From positions 1 through 64,000 of the forward strand of contig OY856188.1 of assembly GCA_963693315.1 (NCBI GenBank): DNA of 64,000 nt. Direction: 5' to 3'. The translations under genes were made by a program, and so were the position numbers. The stretch is from Diogma glabrata (Eukaryota > Arthropoda > Insecta > Diptera > Cylindrotomidae). Below are positions 1 to 14,394 of this stretch, one piece after another (the first letter of the stretch is position 1; each line of letters starts with the position of its first letter). The notes under the pieces are model-generated. The model was not told the DNA's origin and made no database searches. It was given only the letters and a program-made list of their open reading frames with translations.

Positions 1-3000
1 AATCATTAGAAATATACACCTGAAATCAATAAAATCAAATACAAACTTTTGTCAAAAAAGGTATTTTTTATATATAAAAGTCCATATAAACCTTTTGTAA
101 AAGGTATATATTTAAGTCATAATATAATATGACTGTATATATATATTACTTATATAACTATTAAGTAATATATAATATATATGATGTATGTCTCAATTTC
201 TCAATCCCTAAATTCCCCTCCCAAAAATCTCAATTTCGAGGAAAAATCAGATAGAAATAAAATACAACTTTTGTCAAAAAAAGGTATTTTATATATATAA
301 AGTCCATAATATTTATATTATGTATAATATATATTACTTATAGTTATATATATTATATGTACATATATATATATATCTATGTTAATATGTCTCAATTTCT
401 CAATCCCTAAATTCCCCTCCCAAAAATCTCAATTTCGAGAAAAATCAGATAGAAATAAAATACAACTTTTGTCAAAAAAAGGTATTTTATATATATAAAG
501 GTCCATAATATATATATTATGTAATATATATATTACTTATATATATATATTTATGTACATATATATATATATATGTATATGTCTCAATTTCTCAATCCCT
601 AAATTCCCCTCCAAAAATCTCAATTTCGAGAAAAATCAGATAGAAATAAAATACAACTTTTGTCAAAAAAAGGTATTTTTATATATAAAAGTCCATAATA
701 TATATATTATGTATATATATATTACTTATATATATATATTATGTACATATATATATATATATGTATATGTCTCAATTTCTCAATCCCTAAATTCCCCTCC
801 AAAAATCTCAATTTCGAGAAAAATCAGATAGAAATAAAATACAACTTTTGTCAAAAAAAGGTATTTTATATATAAAAGTCCATAATATATATATTATGTA
901 TATATATATTACTTATATATATATATTATGTACATATATATATATATATGTATATGTCTCAATTTCTCAATCCCTAAATTCCCCTCCAAAAATCTCAATT
1001 TCGAGAAAAATCAGATAGAAATAAAATACAACTTTTGTCAAAAAAAGGTATTTTATATATAAAAGTCCATAATATATATATTATGTATATATATATTACT
1101 TATATATATATATTATGTACATATATATATATATATGTATATGTCTCAATTTCTCAATCCCTAAATTCCCCTCCAAAAATCTCAATTTCGAGAAAAATCA
1201 GATAGAAATAAAATACAACTTTTGTCAAAAAAAGGTATTTTATATATAAAAGTCCATAATATATATATTATGTATATATATATTACTTATATATATATAT
1301 TATGTACATATATATATATATATATGTATATGTCTCAATTTCTCAATCCCTAAATTCCCCTCCAAAAATCTCAATTTCGAGAAAAATCAGATAGAAATAA
1401 AATACAACTTTTGTCAAAAAAAGGTATTTTATATATAAAAGTCCATAATATATATATTATGTATATATATATTACTTATATATATATATTATGTACATAT
1501 ATATATATATATGTATATGTCTCAATTTCTCAATCCCTAAATTCCCCTCCAAAAATCTCAATTTCGAGAAAAATCAGATAGAAATAAAATACAACTTTTG
1601 TCAAAAAAAGGTATTTTATATATAAAAGTCCATAATATATATATTATGTATATATATATTACTTATATATATATATTATGTACATATATATATATATGTA
1701 TATGTCTCAATTTCTCAATCCCTAAATTCCCCTCCAAAAATCTCAATTTCGAGAAAAATCAGATAGAAATAAAATACAACTTTTGTCAAAAAAAGGTATT
1801 TTATATATAAAAGTCCATAATATATATATTATGTATATATATATTACTTATATATATATATTATGTACATATATATATATATGTATATGTCTCAATTTCT
1901 CAATCCCTAAATTCCCCTCCAAAAATCTCAATTTCGAGAAAAATCAGATAGAAATAAAATACAACTTTTGTCAAAAAAAGGTATTTTATATATAAAAGTC
2001 CATAATATATATATTATGTATATATATATTACTTATATATATATATTATGTACATATATATATATATGTATATGTCTCAATTTCTCAATCCCTAAATTCC
2101 CCTCCAAAAATCTCAATTTCGAGAAAAATCAGATAGAAATAAAATACAACTTTTGTCAAAAAAAGGTATTTTATATATAAAAGTCCATAATATATATATT
2201 ATGTATATATATATTACTTATATATATATATTATGTACATATATATATATATATGTATATGTCTCAATTTCTCAATCCCTAAATTCCCCTCCAAAAATCT
2301 CAATTTCGAGAAAAATCAGATAGAAATAAAATACAACTTTTGTCAAAAAAAGGTATTTTATATATAAAAGTCCATAATATATATATTATGTATATATATA
2401 TTACTTATATATATATATTATGTACATATATATATATATGTATATGTCTCAATTTCTCAATCCCTAAATTCCCCTCCAAAAATCTCAATTTCGAGAAAAA
2501 TCAGATAGAAATAAAATACAACTTTTGTCAAAAAAAGGTATTTTATATATAAAAGTCCATAATATATATATTATGTATATATATATTACTTATATATATA
2601 TATTATGTACATATATATATATATATGTATATGTCTCAATTTCTCAATCCCTAAATTCCCCTCCAAAAATCTCAATTTCGAGAAAAATCAGATAGAAATA
2701 AAATACAACTTTTGTCAAAAAAAGGTATTTTATATATAAAAGTCCATAATATATATATTATGTATATATATATTACTTATATATATATATTATGTACATA
2801 TATATATATATATGTATATGTCTCAATTTCTCAATCCCTAAATTCCCCTCCAAAAATCTCAATTTCGAGAAAAATCAGATAGAAATAAAATACAACTTTT
2901 GTCAAAAAAAGGTATTTTATATATAAAAGTCCATAATATATATATTATGTATATATATATTACTTATATATATATATTATGTACATATATATATATATAT

Positions 3001-6000
3001 GTATATGTCTCAATTTCTCAATCCCTAAATTCCCCTCCAAAAATCTCAATTTCGAGAAAAATCAGATAGAAATAAAATACAACTTTTGTCAAAAAAAGGT
3101 ATTTTATATATAAAAGTCCATAATATATATATTATGTATATATATATTACTTATATATATATATTATGTACATATATATATATATATGTATATGTCTCAA
3201 TTTCTCAATCCCTAAATTCCCCTCCAAAAATCTCAATTTCGAGAAAAATCAGATAGAAATAAAATACAACTTTTGTCAAAAAAAGGTATTTTATATATAA
3301 AAGTCCATAATATATATATTATGTATATATATATTACTTATATATATATATTATGTACATATATATATATATGTATATGTCTCAATTTCTCAATCCCTAA
3401 ATTCCCCTCCAAAAATCTCAATTTCGAGAAAAATCAGATAGAAATAAAATACAACTTTTGTCAAAAAAAGGTATTTTATATATAAAAGTCCATAATATAT
3501 ATATTATGTATATATATATTACTTATATATATATATTATGTACATATATATATATATATGTATATGTCTCAATTTCTCAATCCCTAAATTCCCCTCCAAA
3601 AATCTCAATTTCGAGAAAAATCAGATAGAAATAAAATACAACTTTTGTCAAAAAAAGGTATTTTATATATAAAAGTCCATAATATATATATTATGTATAT
3701 ATATATTACTTATATATATATATTATGTACATATATATATATATGTATATGTCTCAATTTCTCAATCCCTAAATTCCCCTCCAAAAATCTCAATTTCGAG
3801 AAAAATCAGATAGAAATAAAATACAACTTTTGTCAAAAAAAGGTATTTTATATATAAAAGTCCATAATATATATATTATGTATATATATATTACTTATAT
3901 ATATATATTATGTACATATATATATATATGTATATGTCTCAATTTCTCAATCCCTAAATTCCCCTCCAAAAATCTCAATTTCGAGAAAAATCAGATAGAA
4001 ATAAAATACAACTTTTGTCAAAAAAAGGTATTTTATATATAAAAGTCCATAATATATATATTATGTATATATATATTACTTATATATATATATTATGTAC
4101 ATATATATATATATGTATATGTCTCAATTTCTCAATCCCTAAATTCCCCTCCAAAAATCTCAATTTCGAGAAAAATCAGATAGAAATAAAATACAACTTT
4201 TGTCAAAAAAAGGTATTTTATATATAAAAGTCCATAATATATATATTATGTATATATATATTACTTATATATATATATTATGTACATATATATATATATG
4301 TATATGTCTCAATTTCTCAATCCCTAAATTCCCCTCCAAAAATCTCAATTTCGAGAAAAATCAGATAGAAATAAAATACAACTTTTGTCAAAAAAAGGTA
4401 TTTTATATATAAAAGTCCATAATATATATATTATGTATATATATATTACTTATATATATATATTATGTACATATATATATATATATGTATATGTCTCAAT
4501 TTCTCAATCCCTAAATTCCCCTCCAAAAATCTCAATTTCGAGAAAAATCAGATAGAAATAAAATACAACTTTTGTCAAAAAAAGGTATTTTATATATAAA
4601 AGTCCATAATATATATATTATGTATATATATATTACTTATATATATATATTATGTACATATATATATATATATGTATATGTCTCAATTTCTCAATCCCTA
4701 AATTCCCCTCCAAAAATCTCAATTTCGAGAAAAATCAGATAGAAATAAAATACAACTTTTGTCAAAAAAAGGTATTTTATATATAAAAGTCCATAATATA
4801 TATATTATGTATATATATATTACTTATATATATATATTATGTACATATATATATATATATGTATATGTCTCAATTTCTCAATCCCTAAATTCCCCTCCAA
4901 AAATCTCAATTTCGAGAAAAATCAGATAGAAATAAAATACAACTTTTGTCAAAAAAAGGTATTTTATATATAAAAGTCCATAATATATATATTATGTATA
5001 TATATATTACTTATATATATATATTATGTACATATATATATATATATGTATATGTCTCAATTTCTCAATCCCTAAATTCCCCTCCAAAAATCTCAATTTC
5101 GAGAAAAATCAGATAGAAATAAAATACAACTTTTGTCAAAAAAAGGTATTTTATATATAAAAGTCCATAATATATATATTATGTATATATATATTACTTA
5201 TATATATATATTATGTACATATATATATATATATGTATATGTCTCAATTTCTCAATCCCTAAATTCCCCTCCAAAAATCTCAATTTCGAGAAAAATCAGA
5301 TAGAAATAAAATACAACTTTTGTCAAAAAAAGGTATTTTATATATAAAAGTCCATAATATATATATTATGTATATATATATTACTTATATATATATATTA
5401 TGTACATATATATATATATATGTATATGTCTCAATTTCTCAATCCCTAAATTCCCCTCCAAAAATCTCAATTTCGAGAAAAATCAGATAGAAATAAAATA
5501 CAACTTTTGTCAAAAAAAGGTATTTTATATATAAAAGTCCATAATATATATATTATGTATATATATATTACTTATATATATATATTATGTACATATATAT
5601 ATATATGTATATGTCTCAATTTCTCAATCCCTAAATTCCCCTCCAAAAATCTCAATTTCGAGAAAAATCAGATAGAAATAAAATACAACTTTTGTCAAAA
5701 AAAGGTATTTTATATATAAAAGTCCATAATATATATATTATGTATATATATATTACTTATATATATATATTATGTACATATATATATATATGTATATGTC
5801 TCAATTTCTCAATCCCTAAATTCCCCTCCAAAAATCTCAATTTCGAGAAAAATCAGATAGAAATAAAATACAACTTTTGTCAAAAAAAGGTATTTTATAT
5901 ATAAAAGTCCATAATATATATATTATGTATATATATATTACTTATATATATATATTATGTACATATATATATATATGTATATGTCTCAATTTCTCAATCC

Positions 6001-9000
6001 CTAAATTCCCCTCCAAAAATCTCAATTTCGAGAAAAATCAGATAGAAATAAAATACAACTTTTGTCAAAAAAAGGTATTTTATATATAAAAGTCCATAAT
6101 ATATATATTATGTATATATATATTACTTATATATATATATTATGTACATATATATATATATGTATATGTCTCAATTTCTCAATCCCTAAATTCCCCTCCA
6201 AAAATCTCAATTTCGAGAAAAATCAGATAGAAATAAAATACAACTTTTGTCAAAAAAAGGTATTTTATATATAAAAGTCCATAATATATATATTATGTAT
6301 ATATATATTACTTATATATATATATTATGTACATATATATATATATGTATATGTCTCAATTTCTCAATCCCTAAATTCCCCTCCAAAAATCTCAATTTCG
6401 AGAAAAATCAGATAGAAATAAAATACAACTTTTGTCAAAAAAAGGTATTTTATATATAAAAGTCCATAATATATATATTATGTATATATATATTACTTAT
6501 ATATATATATTATGTACATATATATATATATTGTATATGTCTCAATTTCTCAATCCCTAAATTCCCCTCCAAAAATCTCAATTTCGAGAAAAATCAGATA
6601 GAAATAAAATACAACTTTTGTCAAAAAAAGGTATTTTATATATAAAAGTCCATAATATATATATTATGTATATATATATTACTTATATATATATATTATG
6701 TACATATATATATATATGTATATGTCTCAATTTCTCAATCCCTAAATTCCCCTCCAAAAATCTCAATTTCGAGAAAAATCAGATAGAAATAAAATACAAC
6801 TTTTGTCAAAAAAAGGTATTTTATATATAAAAGTCCATAATATATATATTATGTATATATATATTACTTATATATATATATTATGTACATATATATATAT
6901 ATATGTATATGTCTCAATTTCTCAATCCCTAAATTCCCCTCCAAAAATCTCAATTTCGAGAAAAATCAGATAGAAATAAAATACAACTTTTGTCAAAAAA
7001 AGGTATTTTATATATAAAAGTCCATAATATATATATTATGTATATATATATTACTTATATATATATATTATGTACATATATATATATATATGTATATGTC
7101 TCAATTTCTCAATCCCTAAATTCCCCTCCAAAAATCTCAATTTCGAGAAAAATCAGATAGAAATAAAATACAACTTTTGTCAAAAAAAGGTATTTTATAT
7201 ATAAAAGTCCATAATATATATATTATGTATATATATATTACTTATATATATATATTATGTACATATATATATATATATATGTATATGTCTCAATTTCTCA
7301 ATCCCTAAATTCCCCTCCAAAAATCTCAATTTCGAGAAAAATCAGATAGAAATAAAATACAACTTTTGTCAAAAAAAGGTATTTTATATATAAAAGTCCA
7401 TAATATATATATTATGTATATATATATTACTTATATATATATATTATGTACATATATATATATATATGTATATGTCTCAATTTCTCAATCCCTAAATTCC
7501 CCTCCAAAAATCTCAATTTCGAGAAAAATCAGATAGAAATAAAATACAACTTTTGTCAAAAAAAGGTATTTTATATATAAAAGTCCATAATATATATATT
7601 ATGTATATATATATTACTTATATATATATATTATGTACATATATATATATATATATGTATATGTCTCAATTTCTCAATCCCTAAATTCCCCTCCAAAAAT
7701 CTCAATTTCGAGAAAAATCAGATAGAAATAAAATACAACTTTTGTCAAAAAAAGGTATTTTATATATAAAAGTCCATAATATATATATTATGTATATATA
7801 TATTACTTATATATATATATTATGTACATATATATATATATGTATATGTCTCAATTTCTCAATCCCTAAATTCCCCTCCAAAAATCTCAATTTCGAGAAA
7901 AATCAGATAGAAATAAAATACAACTTTTGTCAAAAAAAGGTATTTTATATATAAAAGTCCATAATATATATATTATGTATATATATATTACTTATATATA
8001 TATATTATGTACATATATATATATATGTATATGTCTCAATTTCTCAATCCCTAAATTCCCCTCCAAAAATCTCAATTTCGAGAAAAATCAGATAGAAATA
8101 AAATACAACTTTTGTCAAAAAAAGGTATTTTATATATAAAAGTCCATAATATATATATTATGTATATATATATTACTTATATATATATATTATGTACATA
8201 TATATATATATGTATATGTCTCAATTTCTCAATCCCTAAATTCCCCTCCAAAAATCTCAATTTCGAGAAAAATCAGATAGAAATAAAATACAACTTTTGT
8301 CAAAAAAAGGTATTTTATATATAAAAGTCCATAATATATATATTATGTATATATATATTACTTATATATATATATTATGTACATATATATATATATGTAT
8401 ATGTCTCAATTTCTCAATCCCTAAATTCCCCTCCAAAAATCTCAATTTCGAGAAAAATCAGATAGAAATAAAATACAACTTTTGTCAAAAAAAGGTATTT
8501 TATATATAAAAGTCCATAATATATATATTATGTATATATATATTACTTATATATATATATTATGTACATATATATATATATGTATATGTCTCAATTTCTC
8601 AATCCCTAAATTCCCCTCCAAAAATCTCAATTTCGAGAAAAATCAGATAGAAATAAAATACAACTTTTGTCAAAAAAAGGTATTTTATATATAAAAGTCC
8701 ATAATATATATATTATGTATATATATATTACTTATATATATATATTATGTACATATATATATATATATGTATATGTCTCAATTTCTCAATCCCTAAATTC
8801 CCCTCCAAAAATCTCAATTTCGAGAAAAATCAGATAGAAATAAAATACAACTTTTGTCAAAAAAAGGTATTTTATATATAAAAGTCCATAATATATATAT
8901 TATGTATATATATATTACTTATATATATATATTATGTACATATATATATATATGTATATGTCTCAATTTCTCAATCCCTAAATTCCCCTCCAAAAATCTC

Positions 9001-9815
9001 AATTTCGAGAAAAATCAGATAGAAATAAAATACAACTTTTGTCAAAAAAAGGTATTTTATATATAAAAGTCCATAATATATATATTATGTATATATATAT
9101 TACTTATATATATATATTATGTACATATATATATATATATGTATATGTCTCAATTTCTCAATCCCTAAATTCCCCTCCAAAAATCTCAATTTCGAGAAAA
9201 ATCAGATAGAAATAAAATACAACTTTTGTCAAAAAAAGGTATTTTATATATAAAAGTCCATAATATATATATTATGTATATATATATTACTTATATATAT
9301 ATATTATGTACATATATATATATATGTATATGTCTCAATTTCTCAATCCCTAAATTCCCCTCCAAAAATCTCAATTTCGAGAAAAATCAGATAGAAATAA
9401 AATACAACTTTTGTCAAAAAAAGGTATTTTATATATAAAAGTCCATAATATATATATTATGTATATATATATTACTTATATATATATATTATGTACATAT
9501 ATATATATATATGTATATGTCTCAATTTCTCAATCCCTAAATTCCCCTCCAAAAATCTCAATTTCGAGAAAAATCAGATAGAAATAAAATACAACTTTTG
9601 TCAAAAAAAGGTATTTTATATATAAAAGTCCATAATATATATATTATGTATATATATATTACTTATATATATATATTATGTACATATATATATATATGTA
9701 TATGTCTCAATTTCTCAATCCCTAAATTCCCCTCCAAAAATCTCAATTTCGAGAAAAATCAGATAGAAATAAAATACAACTTTTGTCAAAAAAAGGTATT
9801 TTATATATAAAAGTC
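1..9815. repeat. 185/187-bp AT-rich satellite array, ~52 copies
   Basis: Head-to-tail copies of one monomer fill the first 9.8 kb and probably continue left of the window. Each monomer has a non-repetitive half (from tctcaatttctcaatccc to aaaaaaaggtatttta) and an AT half made of nested dyads around ataatatatatattat and tatatattacttatatata. From about 850 onward the copies are almost identical apart from the length of one AT run, which gives lengths of 185, 187 and occasionally 186 or 189 bp. The first ~850 bp are more diverged, with extra bases in several runs. The array stops abruptly inside a monomer at about 9815. The 70-residue open frames repeated in it start with TTG and merely reflect the period; they are not genes. 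Confidence 0.97.
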
Positions 9816-9885
9816 GAATATATATATGTACATATATATATGTACATATGTACATATATATATGTACATATATATACTATGTATA
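9816..9885. repeat. AT/GTACAT simple-sequence junction
   Basis: The satellite gives way to alternating purine-pyrimidine sequence with repeated gtacatatatat units, itself palindromic. It then passes into ordinary sequence at about 9890 (tttgcccgcccttaccc). It looks like the decayed edge of the array. Confidence 0.7.
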
Positions 9886-10071
9886 TGTATTTGCCCGCCC
9901 TTACCCACCCGACCACTATATGTTATATTACATTTTATTTATTTTGATTTATTTATTCTTTTTGTCATATTTGTTTCACGCTTTTTTTGTTTTTGTAAAA
10001 ATTGCCAATTTTCATATGTATACAAAATTAATAAAGTCAAACTCTCATATCATAGTTCATTTAAAAATTCT

Positions 10072-10147
10072 ACCCCAAGCGGAGTTGAACCTATGATCTT
10101 TGTCTCTCTAGGCAAGCACTTAGCCACTAAGCTGCAGCGCTATTAGA
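10072..10147 (-). pseudogene. tRNA-like pseudogene or SINE head
   Basis: Read on the minus strand, the segment has an A-box-like stretch (cagcttagtggctaag) followed at tRNA spacing by a perfect B-box-like ggttcaactcc. The acceptor stem does not pair and the T stem pairs at only about three of five positions, so this is not a functional tRNA. It could be a tRNA pseudogene or the RNA polymerase III promoter of a tRNA-derived SINE. No SINE tail was identified. Confidence 0.45.
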
Positions 10148-10149
10148 AA

Positions 10150-11259
10150 ACCGAGCTGAAATGTCAAATGAAATAATATTTATTTGTTTTGTTGTATCTG
10201 TTTTATCCCACTTCACAACTGCACTACGTTTAGCATAAATTAGGGGGTACTCACAAGAAAAAAAAGTATAGTGTCTATTTACACGACACACATTAAGCAT
10301 CCGGTATGCTGTGTCGAACATACGGTACTACATTACCGTGCATTACCGTGCATACCGTACATTTTCAAGGTTATTGCTACCCACTAAATTTTTTGTGCTA
10401 GTAAAGTTTTTTTTTTAAGTTTATTTAAAGATACCTAAAGATCTTTTGTACAGTAATGAGGGAGCGCGGTTTTCAAAGCCACCGATCGCGCACTACTTAT
10501 CAAAATAAAAAATTTATTTGTTTAATGAAGAGCGGTATTAAGCCACCGGTCGGGTAAAAGTCTAGATAAATCAAAAAACCATCACTGTACAGACTTAATA
10601 AACATTAACCTTAGATAAACTAATGCTCCCATTACGTTAACAAAGGATCAAAAGGAATTATTCAAATTTTAAATCTTTTAAATCTTTAAAATGGAAAAAC
10701 TTACAGTTTTAGTTGCCGGTATGTGCTACTTTTAACCTAAAATACAAAAGTAATTTATATATAAATATACCCTAATACAATAAGCTAATAAAAAAATATA
10801 TTCTTAGTATCTAGAGTGAGCACATCCGGAACTTTTGGAGGTTACTTTGATCCTTTCCCAAGCTTTTGTTACTCTGTATTTTTATTTTCTTCCTTCTTTG
10901 ATTCAACAAAAAGTTTCTTTCCTTTTTTCCTTTCTTCTTCTTCAACAACAATTAAATCTACAATTTAAAGAAAGAATTCTATTAATACACTGATACTAAC
11001 AGCATTATCAAAAAAATATGTTCCTAGAATTAAAAACTAATTTTTAATTATTACTATCAATAATATGTAGAATAGAATTGGTATTGAGGAGTGGGATCCA
11101 TACCACCATGTGGTTTCTAAAATGGGTGAATGGTGACGATCAGCGCTTCTTCATAAAAGTTTTTGAAATAATTTGATGTATGTAGGGGTGGTGGCAAAGG
11201 AAAAATTTAAAATTAACAACGTTAAGAGAAGGACTAATTGGGGTGGAGAGGATTGTATA
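10150..11259. other. non-coding stretch, no gene seen
   Basis: AT-rich sequence with no convincing reading frame. Two local features stand out: short repeats of accgtgcatt and accgtac at 10323-10365, and GC-richer patches at 10455-10555 with repeated gccaccg motifs (aagccaccgatcg, aagccaccggtcg). Their origin is unknown. Confidence 0.5.
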
Positions 11260-11755
11260 TGTGATGGGTGTATTTCACCCGGTTGGCAAGCGTAGGTATA
11301 AGGGTCAGAGAATAAATTCCCTGTACCCAGGTCTAGCCATACACTTCCCTATCGGGTAACATACAACCCCCACATAGGACGAAGATGTTGGACGAGGATT
11401 AAATCAGTTTCCTAACAGCATGAAGGCTGAGCGAAATCTTTCCTCGGCAGTTGATTGGCTGTCTTGGAAAAACTTCCTCAGTATCATCCGTTGGAAACTG
11501 TGCAATTCACGTCGTAGGGTACAAGCACTCTAAGGGAAGGGATTCAAATGTTATAGAACGCTAGTACGAGAAGGATCCTAGTGGTACAGCGAGCCCGACG
11601 CCTGACCACCTCATGACCACATGACTAGGCACTAGGCACAAGCACTCTAAGGGAAGGGATTCAAATGTTATAGAACGCTAGTACGAGAAGGATCCTAGTG
11701 GTACAGCGAGCCCGACGCCTGACCACATGACTAGGCACGGATGGGAATGGTCTCA
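11260..11755. repeat. GC-richer unclassified repeat with internal duplication
   Basis: This ~500-bp block is clearly richer in GC than its surroundings and has no open frame. It contains a direct duplication of about 105-116 bp: copy 1 is 11521-11636 and copy 2 starts at 11637, both beginning acaagcactctaaggg. Copy 2 lacks an 11-bp insert (acctcatgacc) near the end of copy 1. The texture suggests the untranslated region of a retrotransposon or another structured-RNA-derived repeat. A similar-looking stretch (ggtcacccccggaattccc) at about 16790-16845 may be the other side of the same unit. Confidence 0.5.
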
Positions 11756-12238
11756 AGTAGTAAAATTGGTATTGCTTTGGGATGTCATTCTTAATTTCAA
11801 CTTAATTCATTCATTTTTTTGTGTATTAAATTTTTATTTCTTTAATGCTTCTTAAATCGTTGTTAAAATGGTACTCTCACCTTTGTTATCAATCGGTATT
11901 TTCGGTATCTCACTTGAAGCATTCTTAAAAACTTCTTAATTTGGTATGCATATTAATGTCTTAAATCGGAATGTATGAGCACGCATACAGAATTCTTAAA
12001 GACTTCTTAATTTGGTAGGTATATTAGAAGTATTAAATCAGTATGATATGCCTTCTTTAATACGTTGAATATCTTTAAATGCTGATGAATTAATTAAATA
12101 ACAATAATCTTTGTTTTCAAGTTTAACAATTATGATAATATTCTTTATTGAAAAGTTTACAGCAAATAATTTTTAAGAAGTTAAGAAGGCAAATAATTAA
12201 TACGCCTTCTTCAAGTCAAAAAATAATTCATGTTTTTA
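11756..12238. other. AT-rich region with recurring cttcttaa motifs
   Basis: No gene. The motif cttcttaa or its complement recurs here and again at 16520-16720, on the far side of Jockey-1. The outer edges (tcaagtagtaaaattgg on the left; complement of tttctacttgg on the right) are loosely inverted. This may be an old inverted-repeat DNA element split by the Jockey-1 insertion, but no target duplication could be fixed. Confidence 0.3.
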
Positions 12239-12315
12239 GATTTTTTTTTTTTTTTAATAAAATGTGTTGTGTAATAGGGTTTAGAATATGTGTCACAATA
12301 ACACATAAATACCTT

Positions 12316-14394
12316 TTAAGACCTAGGTCTAGACCTGGGTCCCACAACAACTGGCGTTCTAAGGTGTAGATTACCGCTTTTTTTAAACATCTGTGGATTG
12401 AAGCCACCTGAGACTAAGTGTTCCGGCAAACTATTCCATTTGTACGCAGTTCGGACAAAGAAGTCTCTCTGCGATCTGCCAGTATGACAGCGCGGGATCT
12501 TTACCGTTTCACCGGTTGCGGCAGCCGATTGCCGAGTGGAACGGGGGTAAGAATAAGTTTGAGGCATGATGCCGCTGATTTCATCTGAGCACTGCTGATG
12601 ACGATATTTGTAAAAAACAACGAGGTCAGCAACAGTGCGACGATGTTGTAGGGAATCAAGTTTTGATGTCAAAGTTCGATCACCCACAATTCGTATAGCT
12701 CGCTTTTGAACAGAGTTCATGAGGGCCAAGATGGAAACGGAGGCAGCACCCCAAACTTGACAACAGCACTCCATACAGGGACGAATATAGGACTTATAAA
12801 CATGGAGCAATTGGTATGGAGTAAAAAATTTTTTGCATCTATTTAGGAGGCCGAGTTTTTTAGACGCGCTTTTTGCCATCGCCATTACATGATCGTTCCA
12901 GAGTAGGTCATTTGAAACTGTGACACCCAATAAACGAATGATTTTACCTTCACTTTTTGGTTCATCACACATACTAAATAAAATATCTTTGGGGAACTCG
13001 GTCTTGAATCTGGAAACAATCAACAGCTGTGTTTTGGTAGAGTTGAAATTGACAAGGTTTTGGTCACCCCAGTCGGCGACTTTATTCAGGTCTTTGTTCA
13101 CGTTTATGGCAGCGTCTCTCCGGGCAGGATTAGATCCGTTCGTGCATTTTACCTTTTGAAGGAAGGGGCTCGAACGACTTGTGCAGAGTACTATCATCTG
13201 CAAAACTATTTATTGGGTTGCTGGTGATTTTCAACAATTCGTTGATATAAATCAAAAATAGGGTTGGGGACAATACTGAGCCTTGGGGTACACCAGCGTT
13301 AATTAGTTTAGACTCAGAAGAAAATCCGTCTAAGGTTACCGAAATGTATCGGTTGGATAGAAAATTTTGAATCAGCTTCACAACATTGGGATGAAAACCG
13401 TACGCAACGAGCTTGTTGATTAAGTTGGCATGCCAGACTCGATCGAATGCCTTGGAGATGTCTAAAGCGATAACGTATGTTTCACCACCTTTATCAAGTA
13501 TGCTGTTCCAACAATGCGCTACATAGTTTAATAGATCGGTAGTTGATCTTTTGTTTCAAAAACCGTATTGGCTGTCGGATATTAAATGATTTTCTTCCAG
13601 AAATTTTGAAATATGTGTATTAATATAATGCTCGTAGACTTTGGATAGGACCGATAGTAAAGCTATTGGCCTATAATTTGAGATATCGGATTTTGGTACC
13701 TTTTTGGGGACGGGCTGGACGTTTGCCAACTTCCAGCAAGAGGGAAATATACCAGATTTGTAGGATTGGTAGAATATTTTAGTTAAAGTTGGTGCAAATT
13801 CTTTGAAAAAGGTTTTTAAAATAATGGGTGAAATATTGTCCATTCCTAAGGCTTTGTTGATGTTTAACCCCTTTAAAAGTTTAGCGACTATTTTGGGTTT
13901 GAAGAGAAGTTCATTCATATTAACTCCTGAAGACTGGATTTGGGGTATTTCTTTAGGAGTTTCCAAAACAGTAGAGTTCAGAGCAAAGCGTTCAGCGAAC
14001 AAGTTTGCTTTTCTTGTGGGATCATTGACGATTAAATCACCATCAATAATAGGGGGAATAGAAAATTTTGTACCAGAATTTAAAGAATCAATGGCACTGT
14101 AAAAACTCTTGTCAGAAACAGACATAGACGTAAGTTTTGATGCTTTCGCTTTGTCAATTTCAGACTTTTCGTTTGAGATAATCTGGTTAGGTATTTTGTT
14201 GGCCTTTAGATATTGGGATCGATTAGTGGGAGTTTTGTTATGAATCCAAATATTAAATGATCTACGTTTGTTTCTAAGTGCCGTTTTGGCAGCTTTCGAA
14301 TACAAGTATTTTTGTTTGGGTTTTACTATGGAGAAAGGGACAAATTTATTGATAGCAAATTGGATGGTTTCTGTAAAGTTTTGAGCAGAAATAT
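12316..14394 (-). pseudogene. Jockey-1 reverse transcriptase region (broken)
   Basis: The linker and fingers (about 14390-13556) read NKALGMDNISP, then NYRPIALLSVLSKVYE and SQYGF, followed by a TGA stop. The aligned Jockey-2 position is Arg (CGA), so this looks like CpG deamination. The same frame continues past the stop through LDISKAFDRVWH, AGVPQGSVLSP and the catalytic FADDSTLH down to about 13150. There a shift moves to the thumb/C-terminal frame (13203-12316) with LLGVTVSND, SYIRPCMECC, QRDFFVRTAYKWNSLP and a stop. Function was first-strand cDNA synthesis for target-primed integration. It cannot make a full protein as written. Confidence 0.85.

Noticed and set aside
1598..9810. Many identical 70-residue open frames in the satellite
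   Set aside because: They start at TTG, overlap the next copy by design of the repeat, and their content simply reflects the 185-bp monomer. The 187-bp copies break the frame.
1..9815. CRISPR-like regular repeats
   Set aside because: Eukaryotic context; the units are contiguous 185-bp monomers without unique spacers and there are no cas genes.
9826..10146. Two overlapping ~100-codon frames after the satellite
   Set aside because: They begin in gtacat simple sequence and run through the tRNA-like segment on the wrong strand; no family resemblance.
11560..11590. Apparent match to the rRNA sarcin-ricin loop
   Set aside because: Only about a dozen bases agree and the surrounding sequence does not follow 23S/28S rRNA, so no rRNA gene is called.
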